Shown: positions 57,401 to 64,000 of the stretch, in pieces | Layout: every line of letters starts with the position of its first letter | Position numbering within the stretch: the stretch's first letter is position 1 | DNA from: Bugula neritina | Taxonomy: Eukaryota; Bryozoa; Gymnolaemata; Cheilostomatida; Bugulidae | Assembly: GCA_964035545.1 (NCBI GenBank) | Contig: OZ037765.1 | Location: 2,516,501-2,580,500 of the forward strand | Direction of reading: 5' to 3' | DNA: 64,000 nucleotides | Position numbers and translations under genes: made by a program | Notes under the pieces: model-generated | What the model was told of the DNA's origin: nothing | The model's input: only the letters and a program-made list of their open reading frames with translations | Databases searched by the model: none

Positions 57401-60400
57401 TTAAGATAACAATGAGTAATTCCTACTGTGGATACCTAGTGCTGTGAATAACTCATACTCACTATGAGTTTACCGTGCATCATAGTTCCTGAGTCACAGA
57501 ACTCAAAGAGTAACTCAACTATTTATCTCCAAGCTAGACTCTCTTGTCCAGCATTCAACTCATTGTCATCATTACACATTCGAGCCGCTCACCGTAGATA
57601 TCCATCGTTAAAGTAAGTGAGATGTTGCATCATATCATGTCTCATTAGTTTATAACATAAATAATACAAATCTATCTTTTTATTCATAAAATATCCAGTA
57701 GCTTTGAGCAATGAATATTGAGTCACATGTCTGCTACAAATTTATAGTTATGTCATCATTTTGATTTCAGTTTTACAATTTCAGAGAACATTTCTATATT
57801 CATAGCATTAAGAAGATTGTTTTGGTTTAAATAGAGTAAATGTACATGGATCTGTATCCACACATTTATCATTTCCATCAAGTTTTGTGGCTATAACCAC
57901 TGAATACTCCTGTCAGTGGATCTGCAGAAGGTAACAAACCGAATTGTATCGGCATTTTGACGTATGTCAGGTGTGAGAATAATTACTTTTTTGAACATCT
58001 ACAGTTTAGTCACCAGACCACCATAATATGAGTTGACGTGCTTGAAATGTAAGAATAATGCTGGTATAGGCTTGCATGTTATGTACTATGCACTATGCTA
58101 TTCTATAGCACAGCCATGTATTTAGCATACCCTCTGGTGTTCCAGGTTTATATTTGAGTATACAGTTCTCATTGGTTTAATTATGCTAAGGTATTATGTG
58201 GCACACTCTATCTATATACTCATCTATATATAGTAATTAAGGAGACTGTGTTTTATTCTTTCTACACTCGTAATAACTGAACTTTAGCTTTAGCTATCCA
58301 GTTTCCCTCAAAGCTTCTATTACAATGCCTCATCAAGTGTCAATGTGAAGCAATTTCTTTTGGTTTGATTAGGTTTCGAAGAAAGGATGGATTTTCAACT
58401 GACAATTGAACGTATTTTACATTTTAATGGATGATTGAATGAGGTTTTGGGATAAGCTACCAGTTTCGCGGTGTTTAAACACGCAATTTAACAAATAGAA
58501 TTGGACAATTTGTGCCACACGTCATTATCAATGCGGGTAGCTTCATATAAAATCAGTTGCGGTCTAATGTAACTGCACTGTGAAATGCAATACACTTTTG
58601 CTGCATGGGCAGACAGCAGATTTTACAAAATAGGTTAAGATGTTAGGAAGAGCATACAATTGAACTTTTTCTTGTACTGCTTGCAAGTCTTAAAGTCATG
58701 TTACCAGCATAGTTTGAGACATAGGAAATTCACTGTTTGCCTAGAACCTTAACCATTGTTGACTATCACCAAACGCAAGTACAAGTATTTAACCTGGGCA
58801 GCAGTACATGTACACATTCACTTAATATGATATTACACTTCATAAAGTCCTCCAACAGTTAAGATTTTTGCTAATGACAAAAATACTTGACTATTTAAAT
58901 ATATTGTTCAAAAATAGCTATTAACTAAATATCAAGTAAAACTAAGCTTAGTTCGTTACATTATGAAGTTGTCATTGTTTAATTTTTTATAATTATAACT
59001 GATTTTACTAATTATTTAGCAATGATTATAACTATTAGCGTTTTCGAGCACATACTTGATGATAAAAATTTTTCGATATAAAAATTATTTATATAAATTA
59101 GCTCTCTAATAAAATATATAATCAGTAATTTTTACCTAAACATTGATTAAAATAATTAAAGTTATAGTTGGGCTGCTGGCCAATCAGTAAAACTAACTAT
59201 ATTATTTATTTAAACTCTGAACATTACTGTCATCACCAAAGTGGCATTTAATTATTATATAATAATGATTGCTGATTGTTCCTTCATTATCCAAAAACTT
59301 GTTCAATGATAATTAACAGACAAAATTCTAAGTTGTAAAAGGTTTCTCCAAAATTAATGAACTTGCATTAAATTTTGCTAGAAATGACAGTTAACTAGTA
59401 ATATATTTATATTGTCTTTTTAGCTGACTAATTTCTATTTTTTTTTCAAGTTTTGTGTTGAAGTATATTCTCATTTTCCTGTAGTTTTCTTTTATTTCAT
59501 TTAAGACTTTCTCATACATAAATATTCATGCTATATCAATAGTGTGGTTATTCATTCAACAGCAGAAACTGTCCACCCTTAGTTAGACTAGCTCCATGAC
59601 TCTACCAGAGTTTAACAAGGGTGGGTTAGAGTAGCTCCCTTACTTTACCACGGAATTAACATGGATGATCACATTTCCCATCTCCTTATAGAAAGGCAAC
59701 TAATTACATAATGTGCATTCTCGAATAACAACCTATTTTATGCTAATTCACACAAATATGTTGTAAAAAATACAGGATACTAGAATCTGACTGTTTATCT
59801 GTCACCACGGTAACAGAAACAGGATGCATGTGTTAACATCTCATGTTATTTTTTGTTGAAATGAATTAAAAAAATTAAAAAGCAATTTTTTTGCTGACTA
59901 AGTTATGAAGATATGATTGGAATTTTAACTATGAACTTGAAATTGCAGTAAATTACCAAAACAAAATTTCTACTAAAATTAAAGGGAAAATGGTTGGAAT
60001 AATATGGATAAAACCTCACACACAGGCTGCAAGCTGTGATAATACTAAAAGGTATGATGAGTGCAAATGTTAATATGAACGGTTTATATCAAACCTATAC
60101 CTATATGTAAAAGAAAACTAACATTTTAGTACATTACAATAGTATTGTTTCACAGCTATAACATGCACTTGTAATTTACTTATCATGAAGATTAGAGTGT
60201 GTGGGGCTCATGGATTTTATTAATGTAATTATTAATTACTTTATAATATTATATTGTTTATGATGATTAACAATGTATGTCTAGCAGTAAGAAGAATGAA
60301 CTAGTAGCTGTATTAGCCACCCTCTGGGATGTTATATTAGTTACTATACATATATTTACTGAGCAGCTGGGTTTAGAGCATTGTGCCGGGCTATATTTAT

Positions 60401-63400
60401 ATGTAGTGGTTATAGAATACAATACCAACTTTGTTGGGCTATATTTCACCTTCAAACCTGGAAGTGCTCAACCCACTGACACTTCTAAGTTTACTAGAAT
60501 AACCTTTATACTACAGTATATAGTATAGAGTACCATAGTATACAGTATTTAGTGTAGAGTGCCATAGTATACAGTATTTAGTACACAGTGCCATAGTATA
60601 CAGTATTTAATACACAGTGCCATAGTATACAGTGTATAGTATAGAGTACCATAGTATACAGTATATAGTATAGAGTGCCATAGTATACAGTATTTAGTGT
60701 AGAGTGCCATAGTATACAGTATTTAGTACACAGTGCCATAGTATACAGTATTTAATACACAGTGCCATAGTATACAGCGTATAGTATACATTACATAGTA
60801 TACAGTGTATAGTACACAGTGCCATAGTACACAGTACATAGTACACAGTGCCATAGTACACAGTACCCTAGTATACAGTGTATAGGATATAGTACATAGT
60901 ACACAGTACATAGTATACAGTGCCATAGTACACAGTGCCCTAGTATACAGTATATTCAGAGCTCATATAGACTGGATATACTGTTATAAGAAACTTCATG
61001 CTCTCTTAACTTGCAGACTGAAATTTATGACCCATCAAAACAATTTCTCTTTGCAAACTCAATAACATTGTGCATCAAAGTTCCCCAGGGGCCGTGCTGA
61101 AATTAGAACTTAAACTCTTACTAACATTTTAATAGGCATATATATCATGCTGAGAAATTGATTTCAATAAATAGTTGTTTTGAATCAACTGTGGTTATAA
61201 TTTTAGTTTGACTGTTTAATTATATAGACTAGTGACTAGCTAGTAGATATGGCCCATGTGAATAATCTAACATCATGATATCTACATATAGTCAGTCACG
61301 TTTGTTGAAATTCTCCATCTGGGATTAGCAAGAGCTTTTTAAGTAGGCTGAGAATTGGGCACGCTATAGCATTGGAGAAATGGATGCCCTTTAGATGACC
61401 TTGCTGGGATTCGAACCCACGACTCCGAACTTCCTAGACTAGTGCTCTAACCACTAATCAATTAATGGCTGTTTCCTTGAATTCTGAATAAATTCTCTGC
61501 GAAAAAAGTTAGCTATCTTTTCACCTTTATACCTTCAATAACAAAGTTACTGACGCAAATAATATACAGGATCAGCATGAAAAAAATACCTGCTAAAATC
61601 TTGAAAGAGTTTCTAGTAGGTATTTGAGTTTGATTTCAATGAAGATGAATCAAGCATGCGTAGATGCTTATCATCAATAAGTGCAAAGTCGAGATATCAA
61701 GTGCTTGCATGTGCTCTACAGAGAAAGTTAACTCGAAGTAGATAATGTTTTGAGTTTCACTTCAAAGCCTGATGGACTATGGCTTGTATTTCTTTTGAAC
61801 ACTGCACAGCACTTGCACACATATTCAAATTGATCTATCAATAGAATTTATTACTCAGTGCAAATATTTATTGTAAGTAGAATTTAGAGTTGAGGTACTG
61901 CTGTAGTATTTAAAATAAGATTTAATGTATATTATGTGCATCTAGTTTTCTTGAAACATACAACTTTCTTTGGTAAAATCTAGTTTCTAGCAATATATTT
62001 AAAATAAATTCTATTTGAAAAAAAACTAAAATTAAAATAAAGTCAACATTGAATATTCAAATCTAACACTGAGGATTTAAGTGCATGCGAAAGACATTTA
62101 AAATGATATTAGGATATAGTATTATAACATAAGTGTCAGTTCCATGTTACAATGCATTACGTAATCATAGTAAATGCAAATCAATTTACAGAAGCATTTA
62201 CTTGTTTTAAAATCTGCAATTATTAGCAAACTTTGCGAACTTTGGCATTTAAATCAACTTATTTGACACTTATCTAGTTTGAGCTGTCTTTGTGAATTAT
62301 ATTGATTAAAATGAAATATATTCTAAAACAATTATTTCTTGCAATGTTATGATAAAGTCATTCACATCTTACTGCAGTAGTCAATAAATACATATGAGCC
62401 ACCACACTGTCTTAAACATGATGGAAAGTTGACCATATTTAATACAATACTATGAAAGTAATTTATGCTAATAGACAAAAATGCATGCACATATAAAGCC
62501 CACTAGGCCAGCACCATACGATACATTGTATATGTAATTTTATACCCTTATGTTTATGACATTTAATAATGTATGGTGTCACTCATTTATAGCTACGTAC
62601 GTATCTGAATAGTCATGTTATACTACATGCTAATATTCTGAAAGCAACAATCACGAACACCTGTGCTTGGATGACAGCTACATTTTGCTTGTTTTAGTGC
62701 TTTTACAATGTTTTAATGTGAAATATTGTCATTTTGATGGCTTTGGACTTATTAGACATAATTCACAATTTTGTGATATAAATAAGTTTGAGTTATTTAA
62801 GATGGAAAATTTATTTGCTGCTGAATAGATGACAAATTATAGACAAGGTGATCATAAATTTATGTTTTTGCTAGTAATTATATTTGTTAAAGATTAAAAT
62901 AGGTTCATAGATATCAATATAACAGAAATTATAAAGAATAGTTCAAGTTTACCCAAAACTTTAGGGGACTACATGGGACTACTAGTTTTTCAAAAATATT
63001 AATATATTTTAGATTTTATATCTATTTCTTTATAAAAAAGCATAAATTTATAGTGTATAATGAAACTTATTATGTAGCAGAATTATTTCAAAAATTAAAT
63101 ATAATATATGTAATAATGAATTAAAATAGGTTTTTCACAAACCAAAATTGCAATTTAATAGATATTGGGTTTTATCATCGGTAATATAATAGTGTAGCTT
63201 AGAAAGAAATTGTTAGATTAATGCTGACTGGCTGTATAAATAGTTTACAAACATTATATACTGGTCAGTTGTGCATAGAAAATATAGATAAGCCAGTGAT
63301 GAGTGTGCTTAAAGCTTCATTGTGGGTTAATAGCTTTTTATATAAACAAACAAACTTATGTAACATGGTTACAGAGTACAGAGAATGTTCAAACAATATT

Positions 63401-63990
63401 ATTTACTACAAGTAAAAATAGATACTAAAATTATAATCCATTGATCAAATATCAAAAATTGCTTGTTTTAAAACTTTCTGGCTAGCAAATTTTAGAGCAA
63501 GCAATTGGTCACACGTCTTCAAATTTGCTAATACTTTTAGAGTGTCAAATTACTGTTCTCAATTTTTTTCTGCTAAACTGAGTGTAAAATGTAGATATTC
63601 GTAAATAGGTTCATTAAACCATCAAAAGCTTTTCTTATAAAAATATGGCCCTTGTTAAATAAGATTTTTTCTAGCCTAAAAGAAGCAGCAAAAGTACTAA
63701 TTTTACACATAAACTATTTATTTCAAAACAAACTTAAATAAAACCGTAATACTTATGCTACTGGAGAACTCAAATCAATCTTGAAAGGCATTTTGGCTAA
63801 TTGTGCTCTTATTTCTTTTTAGTTTTGATGGAGATGATCGAGGATACGCAGACGGTGTTAGTCCGGTTTCTAGCCTCTACCTCAGTAATATGGGGCAGCG
63901 GAGAGAGTCCTTCCTTTACCGATCGGATAGCGAATTTGATTTGTCAACCAAATCAATATCAAGACACTCTTCTTTAGCCAGTGACAGCAT
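39158..63990 (+). CDS. PDE4: cAMP-specific phosphodiesterase PDE4 (dunce-like), 5' portion with alternative first exons
   Basis: PDE4 hydrolyses cAMP; long forms carry regulatory UCR1 and UCR2 ahead of the catalytic domain. Only the 5' part is present. The UCR1 exon (63823-63990) identifies the gene. Five upstream exons (ending at 39420, 43252, 47434, 56624 and 57612) are open from an ATG. Each ends with two bases of a codon before a GT donor, exactly the phase needed by the UCR1 exon, which starts with one base. Alternative N termini joined at FDxDNG/FDGDD are the known architecture of mammalian PDE4 and fly dunce. Each exon would give a separate long isoform, not one joined protein. UCR2 and the catalytic exons lie beyond the window. 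Confidence 0.88.
41789..41815 (+). other. G-rich run, possible G-quadruplex
   Basis: Four or more G tracts (GGTGGGGTGGGGGTGGTG then eleven more G) within 27 bp, at the 3' edge of a SINE-like segment. Confidence 0.6.
41816..41880 (-). mobile_element. tRNA-derived SINE fragment
   Basis: Minus-strand TCGGTCTAGTAGTTAGAG (41865-41848) is A-box-like, followed by GTGTTGTCCTAGTAAATAAG. This resembles the segments at 55312 and 61397. The B-box side is cut off at the G run. Confidence 0.5.
43128..43252 (+). CDS. PDE4: PDE4 alternative first exon B
   Basis: ATG in an ACCATGA context, first Met after an in-frame TAA at 43116. Encodes [20 protein letters not shown] and on to EDIQVS, 41 codons plus GA, then a consensus donor GTGAGT at 43253. 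Phase fits the UCR1 exon (completing D). No single-frame ORF of 60 codons exists here, so simple ORF finding misses it. Support is open frame, Kozak, donor and phase; there is no homology I can name. Confidence 0.65.
43253..47016 (+). other. PDE4 intronic region between exons B and C
   Basis: AT-rich. Apart from the degenerate repeat at 45190 and a short CACACA/CACGCA tract near 43930, I see no structure. Confidence 0.55.
45190..45350. repeat. Degenerate about 30-bp tandem repeat
   Basis: Around five diverged units of CCATTTGAGTCATTAAGTTG type, each holding ATTTGAGT and a TTGT-like element, in the intron after exon B. Confidence 0.75.
47017..47024 (+). promoter_or_regulatory. TATA box for PDE4 first exon C
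   Basis: TATAAATA in a locally GC-rich stretch (GAGACGCGAGTATAAATAGG), about 210 bp upstream of the exon C ATG. The predicted start is near 47047. The leader contains a short uORF from ATG 47108 (MLSFNKYWI, stop TAG). Confidence 0.65.
47229..47434 (+). CDS. PDE4: PDE4 alternative first exon C
   Basis: Encodes [20 protein letters not shown] and on to [15 protein letters not shown] and LLRVLSGPH, 68 codons plus AG, ending at a weak donor GTTGGT (47435). Phase matches UCR1 (completing S). Ser/Arg-rich N termini are usual for PDE4 long forms. Unlike exon A it has its own TATA promoter and an unspliced-looking leader. The frame stays open to 47483 past the donor, so the donor position is the least certain point. 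Confidence 0.75.
47579..47755. repeat. 60-bp minisatellite, about 3 copies
   Basis: Nearly identical units with alternating half-units TACTTAAGTCAGCAGGGGCA and CACTTAAGTCAGCTGGAGCA, about 145 bp after the exon C donor. Open in both strands, giving artefact ORFs. Confidence 0.9.
48614..48745. repeat. Perfect 132-bp palindrome, 66-bp arms, no loop
   Basis: The arms meet at 48679/48680 in AGTAGCTAGCTACT and pair without mismatch out to CAAATTTG at both ends. Bases immediately outside do not pair. Confidence 0.96.
52473..52625. repeat. 31-bp tandem repeat with five TGACTCA (AP-1-type) motifs
   Basis: Units GATGACTCATTATTCAACAA plus AAAGTATTTTG. TGACTCA starts at 52473, 52505, 52536, 52567 and 52598. 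Units are nearly identical, so the array is young. Confidence 0.92.
53236..53305 (-). mobile_element. tRNA-derived SINE or tRNA-like segment
   Basis: On the minus strand a consensus B box GGGTTCAACTCC (53260-53249) lies downstream of GCACTGGGTAGTGCATC, a D-arm-like A-box region. The arms do not form an intact acceptor stem by eye. Confidence 0.45.
55255..55385 (-). mobile_element. tRNA-derived SINE
   Basis: Minus-strand A box TGGTCTAAGGGTTAGAG (55376-55360), then GTGTTTGCCTAGTAAACAAG and a B-box-like GGTTTCAACTTG (55332-55321), followed by a non-tRNA body. Shares the GGTTAGAG...CCTAGTAAA core with the copies at 41816 and 61397. Confidence 0.6.
55395..55475 (+). mobile_element. tRNA-like segment, head to head with the SINE at 55255
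   Basis: TTATTACTAGACCATGAG, then TGGTTCAAATTCCA (55443-55456), a consensus B box, on the plus strand and within about 20 bp of the minus-strand SINE head. Confidence 0.45.
56316..56391 (+). promoter_or_regulatory. Candidate promoter of PDE4 exon E (CCAAT and TATA-like)
   Basis: A CCAAT box in AGCCAATCAGA (56316-56320) and a TATATAT (56385-56391), about 130 bp upstream of ATG 56521. Placement is sensible, but AT-rich DNA makes the TATA-like match weak. Confidence 0.4.
56521..56624 (+). CDS. PDE4: PDE4 alternative first exon E
   Basis: ATG 56521 is the first Met after an in-frame TAA at 56476. Encodes [20 protein letters not shown] and on to VVSNNHISN, 34 codons plus AG, then donor GTATGT at 56625. 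Phase fits UCR1 (completing S). CpG-rich composition stands out from the AT-rich surroundings. Upstream lie AGCCAATCAGA (CCAAT box at 56316) and TATATAT (56385), plausible promoter elements. A minus-strand ORF over the same bases is judged a shadow. Confidence 0.6.
57290..57455. repeat. 17-bp minisatellite just upstream of PDE4 exon D
   Basis: Copies of ACTAGTACTGTGA plus 3-4 bases, clear from 57293 to 57405 and decaying to 57455, only 9 bp before the ATG of exon D. Confidence 0.85.
57464..57612 (+). CDS. PDE4: PDE4 alternative first exon D
   Basis: ATG 57464 is the first Met after an in-frame TAA at 57449. Encodes [20 protein letters not shown] and on to [15 protein letters not shown], 49 codons plus AA, then a perfect donor GTAAGT at 57613. 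Phase matches UCR1 (completing N). It is too short to appear as a long ORF. The evidence is open frame, donor strength and phase; no named isoform is recognised. Confidence 0.6.
60507..60955. repeat. 29-bp minisatellite in a PDE4 intron
   Basis: About 15 units of CCATAGTATACAGTATTTAG plus TGTAGAGTG or ACACAGTG variants, more irregular after 60770. Confidence 0.92.
61397..61472 (-). mobile_element. tRNA-derived SINE head with intact B box
   Basis: Minus strand: A-box-like TGATTAGTGGTTAGAGCA (61460-61443), then GTCTAGGAAGTTCGGAGTCG, then GGGTTCGAATCCC (61418-61406), a perfect B box. The flanking body (GCAAGGTCATCTAAAGGGCA) is not tRNA. Confidence 0.65.
63823..63990 (+). CDS. PDE4: PDE4 UCR1 exon with PKA phosphorylation site
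   Basis: Acceptor TTTCTTTTTAG at 63822, donor GTAAGT at 63991. Encodes [20 protein letters not shown], then [20 protein letters not shown] and [11 protein letters not shown], the beginning of upstream conserved region 1. The RRESF motif is the conserved PKA site whose serine phosphorylation activates PDE4 long forms. The exon starts after two codon bases and ends after two, so it keeps phase. It is the shared exon for the five alternative first exons. Confidence 0.95.
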
Positions 63991-64000
63991 GTAAGTCTAC

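Larger units (their letters stand above)
57613..63822 (+). other. PDE4 intron before the UCR1 exon
   Basis: About 6.2 kb, AT-rich. Contains a 29-bp minisatellite (60507-60955), a tRNA-derived SINE (61397) and a diverged 42-bp direct duplication at about 59580-59662 (GTTAGACTAGCTCC / GTTAGAGTAGCTCC). No further exon identified. Confidence 0.55.

Noticed and set aside
61397-61472. Functional tRNA gene
   Set aside because: The B box is perfect, but acceptor and anticodon arms do not pair convincingly and a non-tRNA body follows; SINE preferred.

Overview
The window is animal nuclear DNA, AT-rich by eye. Coding exons are short and separated by introns of about 0.3 to 10 kb with GT-AG splice sites, and there is much micro- and minisatellite DNA. 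The gene set (SPT16, a tubulointerstitial nephritis antigen-like protein with a somatomedin B domain, TFB1M, UPF0415/C7orf25, PDE4) is metazoan. Simple repeats, tRNA-derived SINEs and single PDE4 and TINAG-like loci suit an invertebrate; I cannot name the clade from the sequence alone.

Layout. 1-6592 (+): the last eight exons of SUPT16H, the histone chaperone subunit of FACT. Three of its introns carry separate minisatellites and a fourth carries a 189-bp MITE-like element. 8692-18735 (-): a complete TINAG/TINAGL1-like secreted pseudoprotease, 439 residues by my splice model, with a TATA promoter and a 5' leader exon. 21038-22692 (+) and 32180-33927 (+): two complete UPF0415/C7orf25 (DUF1308) paralogues. 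Between them, on the minus strand, lies a complete TFB1M mitochondrial rRNA dimethyladenosine transferase (23887-29578, 336 residues). 39.1-64.0 kb (+): the 5' part of a PDE4/dunce cAMP phosphodiesterase gene. Five candidate alternative first coding exons (39.2, 43.1, 47.2, 56.5 and 57.5 kb) all end in the same splice phase and all fit the UCR1 exon at 63823-63990, which carries the conserved PKA site. The catalytic domain lies beyond the window.

The genes are unrelated housekeeping or signalling genes with no operon-like logic. I found no clearly new multi-gene system. The most notable features are the PDE4 first-exon array; two long hairpin palindromes with almost no loop (48614-48745 and 19998-20096); a 54-bp duplication that copies a splice acceptor in SUPT16H in frame; a minisatellite that has spread copies of a real 5' splice site; five tandem AP-1-type motifs in a PDE4 intron; and DUF1308 paralogues whose single coding introns sit at different places.

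Exon boundaries come from reading GT/AG sites, phase and remembered protein families. No alignment or transcript was available.
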